Shown here: one piece after another, positions 10,433 through 24,100 of the stretch
Numbering within the stretch: position 1 is the stretch's first letter
How the letters are laid out: each line of letters opens with the position of its first letter
Source of the DNA: Luzula sylvatica
Lineage: Eukaryota > Streptophyta > Magnoliopsida > Poales > Juncaceae
Direction of reading: 5' to 3'
Assembly (NCBI GenBank): GCA_946800325.1
Contig: CAMPEJ010000004.1
Coordinates: forward strand, 992,001 to 1,056,000
DNA length: 64,000 nt
The notes under the pieces: model-generated
What the model saw: the letters and a program-made list of their open reading frames with translations, nothing else
The model's database searches: none
Told to the model about the DNA's origin: nothing
Translations under genes and position numbers: made by a program

Positions 10433-13284
10433 AACAAACTTTCTTAGTGTTTGTAAATTTTGGTGAAATGTTATGTAGTAAAAGATACGATTCAAATGAT
10501 CTCAAAATACGTTATTTGAACTCCCCAAAGCATAAACAGATTGTTTTGAATCGAAAATCAAACTTTCTCAGTGTTTGTAAATTTTGGTGAAATGTTATGT
10601 GGTAAAAAATACGATTCGAATGATCTCAAAATACGTTATTTGAACTCCCCAAAAAATAAACAAATTGTTTTGAATCGAAAAACAAACTTTCTTAGTGTTT
10701 GTAAATTTTGGTGAAATGTTATGTAGTAAAAGATACGATTCAAATGATCTCAAAATACGTTATTTGAACTCCCCAAAGCATAAACAGATTGTTTTGAATC
10801 GAAAATCAAACTTTCTCAGTGTTTGTAAATTTTGGTGAAATGTTATGTGGTAAAAGATACGATTCGAATAATCTCAAAATACGTTATTTGAACTCCCCAA
10901 AGCATAAACAAATTGTTTTGAATCGAAAAACAAACTTTTTTAGTGTTTGTAAATTTTGGGGAAATGTTATGTAGTAAAAGATACGATTCAAATGATCTCA
11001 AAATACGTTATTTTAACTCCCCAAAGCATAAACAGATTGTTTTGAATCGAAAATCAAACTTTCTCAGTGTTTGTAAATTTTGGTGAAATGTTATGTGGTA
11101 AAAGATACGATTCGAATGATCTACAAATACGTTATTTGAACTCCCCAAAGGATAAACAAATTGTTTTGAATCGAAAAACAAACTTTCCTAGTGTTTGTAA
11201 ATTTTGGTAAAATGTTATGTGGTAAAAGATACGATTGAAATGATCTCAAAATACGTTATTTGAACTCCCCAAAGCATAAACAGATTGTTTTGAATCGAAA
11301 AACAAACTTTCTTAGTGTTTGTAAATTTTGGTGAAATGTTATGTAGTAAAAGATACGATTCCAATGATCTCAAAATACGTTATTTGAACTCCCTAAAGCA
11401 TAAACAGATTGTTTTGAATCGAAAAACAAACTTTCTTAGTGTTTGTAAATTTTGGTGAAATGTTATGTGGTAAAAGATACGATTCGAATGATCTACAAAT
11501 ATGTTATTTGAACTCCCCAAAGCATAAACAGATTGTTTTGAATCGAAAAACAAACTTTCTTAGTGTTTGTAAATTTTGGTAAAATGTTATGTGGTAAAAG
11601 ATACGATTCAAATGATCTCAAAATACGTTATTTGAACTCCCCAAAGCATAAACAGATTGTTTTGAATCGAAAAACAAACTTTCTTAGTGTTTGTAAATTT
11701 TTGTGAAATGTTATGTGGTAAAAGATACGATTCCAATGATCTCAAAATACGTTATTTGAACTCCCCAAAGCATAAACATATTGTTTTGAATCGAAAAACA
11801 AACTTTCTTAGTGTTTGTAAATTTTGGTGAAATGTTATGTGGTAAAAGATACGATTCAAATGATCTCAAAATACGTTATTTGAACTCCCCAAAGGATAAA
11901 CAGATTGTTTTGAATCGAAAAACAAACTTTCTTAGTGTTTGTAAATTTTGGTGAAATGTTATGTGGTAAAAGATATGATTCAAATGATCTCAAAATACGT
12001 TATTTGAACTCCCTAAAGCATAAACAAATTGTTTTGAATCGAAAAACAAACTTTCTTAGTGTTTGTAAATTTTTGTGAAATGTTATGTGGTAAAAAATAC
12101 GATTCAAATGATCTCAAAATACGTTATTTGAACTCCCCAAAGCATAAACAGATTGTTTTGAATCGAAAAACAAACTTTCTTAGTGTTTGTAAATTTTGGT
12201 GAAATGTTATGTGGTAAAAGATACGATTCGAATGATCTACAAATATGTTATTTGAACTCCCCAAAGCATAAACAGATTGTTTTGAATCGAAAAACAAACT
12301 TTCTTAGCGTTTGTAAATTTTGGTAAAATGTTATGTGGTAAAAGATACGATTCAAATGATCTCAAAATACGTTATTTGAACTCCCCAAAGCATAAACAGA
12401 TTGTTTTGAATCGAAAAACAAACTTTCTCAGTGTTTGTAAATTTTGGTGAAATGTTATGTGGTAAAAGATACGATTCCAATGATCTCAAAATACGTTATT
12501 TGAACTCCCCAAAGCATAAACAAATTGTTTTGAATCGAAAAACAAACTTTCTTAGTGTTTGTAAATTTTGGTGAAATGTTATGTGGTAAAAGATACGATT
12601 CGAATGATCTACAAATATGTTATTTGAACTCCCCAAAGCATAAACAGATTGTTTTGAATCGAAAAACAAACTTTCTTAGTGTTTGTAAATTTTGGTAAAA
12701 TGTTATGTGGTAAAAGATACGATTCCAATGATCTCAAAATACGTTATTTGAACTCCCCAAAGCATAAACAGATTGTTTTGAATCGAAAAACAAACTTTCT
12801 CAGTGTTTGTAAATTTTGGTGAAATGTTATGTGGTAAAAGATACGATTCCAATGATCTCAAAATACGTTATTTGAACTCCCCAAAGCATAAACAGATTGT
12901 TTTGAATCGAAAAACAAACTTTCTTAGTGTTTGTAAATTTTGGTGAAATGTTATGTGGTAAAAGATACGATTCAAATGATCTCAAAATACGTTATTTGAA
13001 CTCCCCAAAGGATAAACAGATTGTTTTGAATCGAAAAACAAACTTTCTTAGTGTTTGTAAATTTTGGTGAAATGTTATGTGGTAAAAGATATGATTCAAA
13101 TGATCTCAAAATACGTTATTTGAACTCCCCAAAGCATAAACAGATTGTTTTGAATCGAAAAACAAACTTTCTTAGTGTTTGTAAATTTTGGTGAAATGTT
13201 ATGTGGTAAAAAATACGATTCAAATGATCTCAAAATACGTTATTTGAACTCCCCAAATCATAAACAGATTGTTTTGAATCGAAA
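10433..13284 (+). repeat. 23-monomer unit, copy 1
   Basis: Twenty-three monomers. Its first fourteen (10433-12168) correspond in order to 13285-15020 at an offset of 2852 bp, sharing TTATTTTAAC (11008 and 13860), TTGGGGAAATG, CTACAAAT, GATTGAAATG and TTTTTGTG. Private changes are frequent (CCCCAAAAAATAAAC near 10645, TCGAATAATC near 10864, CTTTCCTAG near 11183), so this duplication looks older than the 27-monomer one. The last part (12169-12912) is a nested three-monomer repeat. Confidence 0.8.
12169..12912 (+). repeat. Nested 3-monomer tandem (2 x 372 bp)
   Basis: Two consecutive three-monomer sets, 12169-12540 and 12541-12912. Each has a TCGAATG/CTACAAATATG monomer, a GGTAAAATG monomer and a CTCAG/GATTCCAATG monomer. 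Differences (AGCG near 12306, TTCAAATG versus TTCCAATG in the middle monomer, ACAAATTG versus ACAGATTG in the third) show some divergence since duplication. Confidence 0.75.
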
Positions 13285-16136
13285 AACAAACTTTCTTAGT
13301 GTTTGTAAATTTTGGTGAAATGTTATGTAGTAAAAGATACGATTCAAATGATCTCAAAATACGTTATTTGAACTCCCCAAAGCATAAACAGATTGTTTTG
13401 AATCGAAAATCAAACTTTCTCAGTGTTTGTAAATTTTGGTGAAATGTTATGTGGTAAAAGATACGATTCGAATGATCTCAAAATACGTTATTTGAACTCC
13501 CCAAAGCATAAACAAATTGTTTTGAATCGAAAAACAAACTTTCTTAGTGTTTGTAAATTTTGGTGAAATGTTATGTAGTAAAAGATACGATTCAAATGAT
13601 CTCAAAATACGTTATTTGAACTCCCCAAAGCATAAAAAGACTGTTTTGAATCGAAAATCAAACTTTCTCAGTGTTTGTAAATTTTGGTGAAATGTTATGT
13701 GGTAAAAGATACGATTCGAATGATCTCAAATTACGTTATTTGAACTCCCCAAAGCATAAACAAATTGTTTTGAATCGAAAAACAAACTTTCTTAGTGTTT
13801 GTAAATTTTGGGGAAATGTTATGTAGTAAAAGATACGATTCAAATGATCTCAAAATACGTTATTTTAACTCCCCAAAGCATAAACAGATTGTTTTGAATC
13901 GAAAATCAAACTTTCTCAGTGTTTGTAAATTTTGGTGAAATGTTATGTGGTAAAAGATACGATTCGAATGATCTACAAATATGTTATTTGAACTCCCCAA
14001 AGGATAAACAAATTGTTTTGAATCGAAAAACAAACTTTCTTAGTGTTTGTAAATTTTGGTAAAATGTTATGTGGTAAAAGATACGATTGAAATGATCTCA
14101 AAATACGTTATTTGAACTCCCCAAAGCATAAACAGATTGTTTTGAATCGAAAAACAAACTTTCTTAGTGTTTGTAAATTTTGGTGAAATGTTATGTAGTA
14201 AAAGATACGATTCCAATGATCTCAAAATACGTTATTTGAACTCCCCAAAGCATAAACAAATTGTTTTGAATCGAAAAACAAACTTTCTTAGTGTTTGTAA
14301 ATTTTGGTGAAATGTTATGTGGTAAAAGATACGATTCGAATGATCTACAAATATGTTATTTGAACTCCCCAAAGCATAAACAGATTGTTTTGAATCGAAA
14401 AACAAACTTTCTTAGTGTTTGTAAATTTTGGTAAAATGTTATGTGGTAAAAGATACGATTCAAATGATCTCAAAATACGTTATTTGAACTCCCCAAAGCA
14501 TAAACAGATTGTTTTGAATCGAAAAACAAACTTTCTTAGTGTTTGTAAATTTTTGTGAATTGTTATGTGGTAAAAGATACGATTCCAATGATCTCAAAAT
14601 ACGTTATTTGAACTCCCCAAAGCATAAACAGATTGTTTTGAATCGAAAAACAAACTTTCTTAGTGTTTGTAAATTTTGGTGAAATGTTATGTGGTAAAAG
14701 ATACGATTCAAATGATCTCAAAATACGTTATTTGAACTCCCCAAAGGATAAACAGATTGTTTTGAATCGAAAAACAAACTTTCTTAGTGTTTGTAAATTT
14801 TGGTGAAATGTTATGTGGTAAAAGATAAGATTCAAATGATCTCAAAATACGTTATTTGAACTCCCCAAAGCATAAACAGATTGTTTTGAATCGAAAAACA
14901 AACTTTCTTAGTGTTTGTAAATTTTGGTGAAATGTTATGTGGTAAAAAATACGATTCAAATGATCTCAAAATACGTTATTTGAACTCCCCAAAGCATAAA
15001 CAGATTGTTTTGAATCGAAAAACAAACTTTCTTAGTGTTTGTAAATTTTGGTAAAATGTTATGTGGTAAAAGATACGATTCAAATGATCTCAAAATACGT
15101 TATTTGAACTCCCCAAAGCATAAACAGATTGTTTTGAATCGAAAAACAAACTTTCTTAGTGTTTGTAAATTTTTGTGAAATGTTATGTGGTAAAAGATAC
15201 GATTCCAATGATCTCAAAATACGTTATTTGAACTCCCCAAAGCATAAACAGATTGTTTTGAATCGAAAAACAAACTTTCTTAGTGTTTGTAAATTTTGGT
15301 GAAATGTTATGTGGTAAAAGATACGATTCAAATGATCTCAAAATACGTTATTTGAACTCCCCAAAGGATAAACAGATTGTTTTGAATCGAAAAACAAACT
15401 TTCTTAGTGTTTGTAAATTTTGGTGAAATGTTATGTGGTAAAAGATATGATTCAAATGATCTCAAAATACGTTATTTGAACTCCCTAAAGCATAAACAGA
15501 TTGTTTTGAATCGAAAAACAAACTTTCTTAGTGTTTGTAAATTTTGGTGAAATGTTATGTGGTAAAAAATACGATTCGAATGATCTCAAAAGACGTTATT
15601 TGAACTCCCCAAAGCATAAACAGATTGTTTTGAATCGAAAAACAAACTTTCTTAGTGTTTGTAAATTTTGGTGAAATGTTATGTAGTAAAAGATACGATT
15701 CAAATGATCTCAAAATACGTTATTTGAACTCCCCAAAGCATAAACAGATTGTTTTGAATCGAAAATCAAACTTTCTCAGTGTTTGTAAATTTTGGTGAAA
15801 TGTTATGTGGTAAAAGATACGATTCGAATGATCTCAAAATACGTTATTTGAACTCCCCAAAGCATAAACAAATTGTTTTGAATCGAAAAACAAAATTTCT
15901 TAGTGTTTGTAAATTTTGGTGAAATGTTATGTAGTAAAAGATACGATTCCAATGATCTCAAAATACGTTATTTGAACTCCCCAAAGCATAAACAAATTGT
16001 TTTGAATCGAAAAACAAACTTTCTTAGTGTTTGTAAATTTTGGTGAAATGTTATGTGGTAAAAGATACGATTCGAATGATCTACAAATATGTTATTTGAA
16101 CTCCCCAAAGGATAAACAAATTGTTTTGAATCGAAA
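13285..16136 (+). repeat. 23-monomer unit, copy 2 with 5-monomer tandem
   Basis: Fourteen monomers follow copy 1, then a five-monomer set is doubled: 14401-15020 and 15021-15640. The set is GGTAAAATG, TTTTTGTG/GATTCCAATG, GATTCAAATG/GGATAAAC, an AGAT(A/T)(A/T)GATTC monomer, and AAAAAATACG. The second set ends with the rare AAAAGACG (agacg at 15591). The same set with AAAAGACG recurs at about 22174, 30872 and 37832, so this stretch is the likely relative of part of the long 70- and 56-monomer units downstream. Confidence 0.78.
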
Positions 16137-18120
16137 AACAAACTTTCTTAGTGTTTGTAAATTTTGGTAAAATGTTATGTGGTAAAAGATACGATTGAAA
16201 TGATCTCAAAATACGTTATTTGAACTCCCCAAAGCATAAACAGATTGTTTTGAATCGAAAAAGAAACTTTCTTAGTGTTTGTAAATTTTGGTGAAATGTT
16301 ATGTAGTAAAAGATATGATTCCAATGATCTGAAAATACGTTATTTGAACTCCCCAAAGCATAAACAAATTGTTTTGAATCGAAAAACAAACTTTCTTAGT
16401 GTTTGTAAATTTTGGTGAAATGTTATGTGGTAAAAGATACGATTCGAATGATCTACAAATATGTTATTTGAACTCCCCAAAGCATAAACAGATTGTTTTG
16501 AATCGAAAAACAAACTTTCTTAGTGTTTGTAAATTTTGGTAAAATGTTATGTGGTAAAAGATACGATTGAAATGATCTCAAAATACGTTATTTAAACTCC
16601 ACAAAGCATAAACAAATTGTTTTGAATCGAAAAAAAAACTTTCTTAGTGTTTGTAAATTTTGGTAAAATGTTATGTGGTAAAAGATACGATTCAAATGAT
16701 CTCAAAATACGTTATTTGAACTCCCCAAAGCATAAACAGATTGTTTTGAATCGAAAAACAAACTTTCTTAGTGTTTGTAAATTTTGGTGAAATGTTATGT
16801 GGTAAAAGATACGATTCAAATGATCTCAAAATACGTTATTTGAACTCCCTAAAGCATAAACAGATTGTTTTGAATCGAAAAACAAACTTTCTTAGTGTTT
16901 GTAAATTTTGGTGAAATGTTATGTGGTAAAAAATACGATTCAAATGATCTCAAAATACGTTATTTGAACTCCCCAAAGCATAAACAGATTGTTTTGAATC
17001 GAAAAACAAACTTTCTTAGTGTTTGTAAATTTTGGTGAAATGTTATGTAGTAAAAGATACGATTCAAATGATCTCAAAATACGTTATTTGAACTCCCCAA
17101 AGCATAAACAGATTGTTTTGAATCGAAAAACAAACTTTCTTATTGTTTGTAAATTTTGGTGAAATGTTATGTGGTAAAAGATACGATTCGAATGATCTAA
17201 AAATATGTTATTTGAACTCCCCAAAGCATAGACAAATTGTTTTGAATCGAAAAACAAACTTTCTTAGTGTTTGTAAATTTTGGTGAAATGTTATGTAGTA
17301 AAAGATACGATTCAAATGATCTCAAAATACGTTATTTGAACTCCCCAAAGCATAAACATATTGTTTTGAATCGAAAATCAAACTTTCTTAGTGTTTGTAA
17401 ATTTTGGTGAAATGTTATGTGGTAAAAGATATGATTCAAATGATCTCAAAATACGTTATTTGAACTCCCCAAAGGATAAACAAATTGTTTTGAATCGAAA
17501 AACAAACTTTCTTAGTGTTTGTAAATTTTGGTGAAATGTTATGTGGTAAAAGATACGATTCGAATGATCTAAAAATACGTTATTTGAACTCCCCAAAGCA
17601 TAAACAAATTGTTTTGAATCGAAAAACAAACTTTCTTAGTGTTTGTAAATTTTGGTGAAATGTTATGTGGTAAAAGATACGATTCAAATGATCTCAAAAT
17701 ACGTTATTTGAACTCCCCAAAGCATAAACGGATTGTTTTGAATCGAAAAACAAAATTTCTTAGTGTTTGAAAATTTTGGTAAAATGTTATGTGGTAAAAG
17801 ATACGATTCAAATGATCTCAAAATACGTTATTTGAACTCCCCAAAGCTTAAACAGATTGTTTTGAATCGAAAAACAAACTTTCTTATTGTTTGTAAATTT
17901 TGGTGAAATGTTATGTGGTAAAAGATACGAATCAAATGATCTCAAAATACGTTATTTGAACTCCCAAAAGCATAAACAGATTGTTTTGAATGGAAAAACA
18001 AACTTTCTTAGTGTTTGTAAATTTTGGTGAAATGTTATGTAGTAAAAGCTACGATTCAAATGATCTCAAAATACGTTATTTGAACTCCCCAAAGCATAAA
18101 CAGATTGTTTTGAATCGAAA
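16137..18120 (+). repeat. Transitional segment, 20-monomer offset to 18741
   Basis: Ten monomers at 16261-17500 correspond to 18741-19980 (offset 2480 bp, 20 monomers). They share GATTGAAATG followed by TTTAAACTCCAC, AAAAAATACG, CATAGAC, CATATTG and AGATATG monomers. The following monomers (17501-18120) carry TTTGAAAATTTT (near 17767), GCTTAAAC, ACGAATC, CCCAAAAG, GAATGG and AGCTACG in that order. That marker series recurs after 22972, 31663 and 38622, and in part near 46.3 kb. Confidence 0.78.
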
Positions 18121-21100
18121 AACAAACTTTCTTAGTGTTTGTAAATTTTGGTGAAATGTTATGTGGTAAAAGATACGATTCGAATGATCTAAAAATATGT
18201 TATTTGAACTCCCCAAAGCATAAACAAATTGTTTTGAATCGAAAAACAAAGTTTCTTAGTGTTTGTAAATTTTGGTGAAATGTTATGTGGTAAAAGATAC
18301 GATTCAAATGATCTCAAAATACGTTATTTGAACTCCCCAAAGCATAAACAGATTGTTTTGAATCGAAAAACAAATTTTCTTAGTGTTTGTAAATTTTGGT
18401 AAAATGTTATGTGGTAAAAGATACGATTGAAATGATCTCAAAATACGTTATTTGAACTCCCCAAAGCATAAACAGATTGTTTTGAATCGAAAAACAAACT
18501 TTCTTAGTGTTTGTAAATTTTGGTGAAATGTTATGTGGTAAAAGATACGATTCAAATGATCTCAAAATACGTTATTTAAACTCCACAAAGCACAAACAAA
18601 TTGTTTTGAATCGAAAAACAAACTTTCTTAGTGTTTGTAAATTTTGGTAAAATGTTATGTGGTAAAAGATACGATTGAAATGATCTAAAAATACGTTATT
18701 TGAACTCCCCAAAGCATAAACAGATTGTTTTGAATCGAAAAACAAACTTTCTTAGTGTTTGTAAATTTTGGTGAAATGTTATGTAGTAAAAGATACGATT
18801 CCAATGATCTCAAAATACGTTATTTGAACTCCCCAAAGCATAAACAAATTGTTTTGAATCGAAAAACAAACTTTCTTAGTGTTTGTAAATTTTGGTGAAA
18901 TGTTATGTGGTAAAAGATACGATTCGAATGATCTACAAATATGTTATTTGAACTCCCCAAAGCATAAACAGATTGTTTTGAATCGAAAAACAAACTTTCT
19001 TAGTGTTTGTAAATTTTGGTAAAATGTTATGTGGTAAAAGATACGATTGAAATGATCTCAAAATACGTTATTTAAACTCCACAAAGCATAAACAAATTGT
19101 TTTGAATCGAAAAACAAACTTTCTTATTGTTTGTACATTTTGGTAAAATGTTATGTGGTAAAAGATACGATTCAAATGATCTCAAAATACGTTATTTGAA
19201 CTCCCCAAAGCATAAACAGATTGTTTTGAATCGAAAAACAAACTTTCTTAGTGTTTGTAAATTTTGGTGAAATGTTATGTGGTAAAAGATACGATTCAAA
19301 TGATCTCAAAATACGTTATTTGAACTCCCGAAAGCATAAACAGATTGTTTTGAATCGAAAAACAAACTTTCTTAGTGTTTGTAAATTTTGGTGAAATGTT
19401 ATGTGGTAAAAAATACGATTCAAATGATCTCAAAATACGTTATTTGAACTCCCCAAAGCATAAACAGATTGTTTTGAATCGAAAAACAAACTTTCTTAGT
19501 GTTTGTAAATTTTGGTGAAATGTTATGTAGTAAAAGATACGATTCAAATGATCTCAAAATACGTTATTTGAACTCCCCAAAGCATAAACAGATTGTTTTG
19601 AATCGAAAAACAGACTTTCTTAGTGTTTGTAAATTTTGGTGAAATGTTATGTGGTAAAAGATACGATTCGAATGATCTAAAAATATGTTATTTGAACTCC
19701 CCAAAGCATAGACAAATTGTTTTGAATCGAAAAACAAACTTTCTTAGTGTTTGTAAATTTTGGTGAAATGTTATGTAGTAAAAGATACGATTCAAATGAT
19801 CTCAAAATACGTTATTTGAACTCCCCAAAGCATAAACATATTGTTTTGAATCGAAAATCAAACTTTCTTAGTGTTTGTAAATTTTAGTGAAATGTTATGT
19901 GGTAAAAGATATGATTCAAATGATCTCAAAATACGTTATTTGAACTCCCCAAAGGATAAACAGATTGTTTTGAATCGAAAAACAAACTTTCTTAGTGTTT
20001 GTAAATTTTGGTGAAATGTTATGTGGTAAAAGAAAAATACGATTCAAATGATCTCAAAATACGTTATTTGAACTCCTTAAAGCATAAACAGATTGTTTTG
20101 AATCGAAAAACAAACTTTCTTAGTGTTTGTAAATTCTGGTGAAATGTTATGTGGTAAAAGATACGATTCAAATGATCTCAAAATACGTTATTTGAACTCC
20201 ACAAAGCATAAACAGATTGTTTTGAATCGAAAAACAGACTTTCTTAGTGTTTGTAAATTTTGGTGAAATGTTATGTGGTAAAAGATACGATTCGAATGAT
20301 CTAAAAATATGTTATTTGAACTCCCCAAAGCATAGACAAATTGTTTTGAATCGAAAAACAAAGTTTCTTAGTGTTTGTAAATTTTGGTGAAATGTTATGT
20401 AGTAAAAGATACGATTCAAATGATCTCAAAATACGTTATTTGAACTCCCCAAAGCATAAAATATTGTTTTGAATCGAAAAACAAATTTTCTTAGTGTTTG
20501 TAAATTTTAGTGAAATGTTATGTGGTAAAAGATACGATTGAAATGATCTCAAAATACGTTATTTGAACTCCCCAAAGCATAAACAGATTGTTTTGAATCG
20601 AAAAACAAACTTTCTTAGTGTTTGTAAATTTTGGTGAAATGTTATGTGGTAAAAGAAAAATACGATTCAAATGATCTCAAAATACGTTATTTGAACTCCC
20701 CAAAGCATAAACAGATTGTTTTGAATCGAAAAACAAACTTTCTTAGTGTTTGTAAATTTTGGTGAAATGTTATGTGGTAAAAGATACGATTCAAATGATC
20801 TCAAAATACGTTATTTAAACTCCACAAACCATAAACAAATTGTTTTGAATCGAAAAACAAACTTTCTTAGTGTTTGTAAATTTTGGTGAAATGTTATGTG
20901 GTAAAAGATACGATTCGAATGATCTAAAAATATGTTATTTGAACTCCCCAAAGCATAAACAAATTGTTTTGAATCGAAAAACAAAGTTTCTTATTGTTTG
21001 TAAATTTTGGTGAAATGTTATGTGGTAAAAGATACGATTCAAATGATCTCAAAATACGTTATTTGAACTCCCCAAAGCATAAAAAGATTGTTTTGAATCG

Positions 21101-24100
21101 GAAAACAAATTTTCTCAGTGTTTGTAAATTTTGGTAAAATGTTATGTGGTAAAAGATACGATTGAAATGATCTCAAAATACGTTATTTGAACTCCCCAAA
21201 GGATAAACAGATTGTTTTGAATCGAAAAACAAACTTTCTTAGTGTTTGTAAATTTTGGTGAAATGTTATGTGGTAAAAGATAGATACGATTCAAATGATC
21301 TCAAAATACGTTATTTGAACTCCTTAAAGGATAAACAGATTGTTTTGAATCGAAAAACAAACTTTCTTAGTGTTTGTAAATTTTGGTGAAATGTTATGTG
21401 GTAAAAGATAGGATTCAAATGATCTCAAAATACGTTATTTGAACTCCCGAAAGCATAAACAGATTGTTTTGAATCGAAAAACAAACTTTCTTAGTGTTTG
21501 TAAATTTTGGTGAAATGTTATGTGGTAAAAAATACGATTCAAATGATCTCAAAATACGTTATTTGAACTCCCCAAAGCATAAACAGATTGTTTTGAATCG
21601 AAAAACAAACTTTCTTAGTGTTTGTAAATTTTGGTAAAATGTTATGTGGTAAAAGATACGATTCAAATGATCTTAAAATACGTTATTTGAACTCCCCAAA
21701 GCATAAACATATTGTTTTGAATCGAAAAACAAACTTTCTTAGTGTTTGTAAATTTTTGTGAAATGTTATGTGGTAAAAGATACGATTCCAATGATCTCAA
21801 AATACGTTATTTGAACTCCCCAAAGCATAAACAGATTGTCTTGAATCGAAAAACAAACTTTCTTAGTGTTTGTAAATTTTGGTGAAATGTTATGTGGTAA
21901 AAGATACGATTCAAATGATCTCAAAATACGTTATTTGAACTCCCCAAAGGATAAACAGATTGTTTTGAATCGAAAAACAAACTTTCTTAGTGTTTGTAAA
22001 TTTTGGTGAAATGTTATGTGGTAAAAGATATGATTCAAATGATCTCAAAATACGTTATTTGAACTCCCTAAAGCATAAACAGATTGTTTTGAATCGAAAA
22101 ACAAACTTTCTTAGTGTTTGTAAATTTTGGTGAAATGTTATGTGGTAAAAAATACGATTCAAATGATCTCAAAAGACGTTATTTGAACTCCCCAAAGCAT
22201 AAACAGATTGTTTTGAATCGAAAAACAAACTTTCTTAGTGTTTGTAAATTTTGGTGAAATGTTATGTAGTAAAAGATACGATTCAAATGATCTCAAAATA
22301 CGTTATTTGAACTCCCCAAAGCATAAACAGATTGTTTTGAATCGAAAATCAAACTTTCTCAGTGTTTGTAAATTTTGGTGAAATGTTATGTGGTAAAAGA
22401 TACGATTCGAATGATCTCAAAATACGTTATTTGAACTCCCCAAAGCATAAACAAATTGTTTTGAATCGAAAAACAAAATTTCTTAGTGTTTGTAAATTTT
22501 GGTGAAATGTTATGTAGTAAAAGATACGATTCAAATGATCTCAAAATACGTTATTTGAACTCCCCAAAGCATAAACATATTGTTTTGAATCGAAAATCAA
22601 ACTTTCTCAGTGTTTGTAAATTTTGGTGAAATGTTATGTGGTAAAAGATACGATTCAAATGATCTCAAAATACGTTATTTGAACTCCCCAAAGCATAAAG
22701 AGATTGTTTTGAATCGAAAAACAAACTTTATTAGTGTTTGTAAATTTTGGTGAAATGTTATGTAGTAAAAGATACGATTCAAATGATCTCAAAATACGAT
22801 ATTTGAACTCCCCAAAGCTTAAACAGATTGTTTTGAATTGAAAAACAAACTTTCTTAGCGTTTGTAAATTTTGGTGAAATGTTATGTGGTAAAAGATACG
22901 ATTCGAATGATCTAAAAATACGTTATTTGAACTCCCCAAAGCATAAACAAATTGTTTTGAATCGAAAAACAAACTTTCTTAGTGTTTGTAAATTTTGGTG
23001 AAATGTTATGTGGTAAAAGATACGATTCAAATGATCTCAAAATACGTTATTTGAACTCCCCAAAGCATAAACATATTGTTTTGAATCGAAAAACAAACTT
23101 TCTTAGTGTTTGAAAATTTTGGTAAAATGTTATGTGGTAAAAGATACGATTCAAATGATCTCAAAATACGTTATTTGAACTCCCCAAAGCTTAAACAGAT
23201 TGTTTTGAATCGAAAAACAAACTTTCTTAGTGTTTGTAAATTTTGGTGAAATGTTATGTGGTAAAAGATACGAATCAAATGATCTCAAAATACGTTATTT
23301 GAACTACCAAAAGCATAAACAGATTGTTTTGAATGGAAAAACAAACTTTCTTAGTGTTTGTAAATTTTGGTGAAATGTTATGTAGTAAAAGCTACGATTC
23401 AAATGATCTCAAAATACGTTATTTGAACTCCCCAAAGCATAAACAGATTGTTTTGAATCGAAAAACAAACTTTCTTAGTGTTTGTAAATTTTGGTGAAAT
23501 GTTATGTGGTAAAAGATACGATTCGAATGATCTAAAAATATGTTATTTGAACTCCCCAAAGCATAAACAAATTGTTTTGAATCGAAAAACAAAGTTTCTT
23601 AGTGTTTGTAAATTTTGGTGAAATGTTATGTGGTAAAAGATACGATTCAAATGATCTCAAAATACTTTATTTGAACTCCCCAAAGCATAAACAGATTGTT
23701 TTGAATCGAAAAACAAACTTTCTTAGTGTTTGTAAATTTTGGTAAAATGTTATGTGGTAAAAGATACGATTGAAATGATCTCAAAATACGTTATTTGAAC
23801 TCCCCAAAGCATAAACAGATTGTTTTGAATCGAAAAACAAACTTTCTTAGTGTTTGTAAATTTTGGTGAAATGTTATGTAGTAAAAGATACGATTGCAAT
23901 GATCTCAAAATACGTTATTTGAACTCCCCAAAGCATAAACAAATTGTTTTGAATCGAAAAACAAACTTTCTTAGTGTTTGTAAATTTTGGTGAAATGTTA
24001 TGTGGTCAAAGATACGATTCGAATGATCTACAAATATGTTATTTGAACTCCCCAAAGCATAAACAGATTGTTTTGAATCGAAAAACAAACTTTCTTAGTG

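Noticed and set aside
22655..22972. Minus-strand open frames of 75-112 codons (22655-22972, 24391-24708, 31330-31668, 38310-38627, 41686-41913, 44638-44955, 45878-46195, 49454-49726, 57696-58034)
   Set aside because: They are read-through of two to three satellite monomers. Since 124 leaves remainder 1 when divided by 3, the frame shifts at each monomer and the peptides are near-copies of each other. Five of the nine sit at corresponding places in duplicated blocks, so they mark block descent rather than a gene. No start context, domain or codon bias supports expression.
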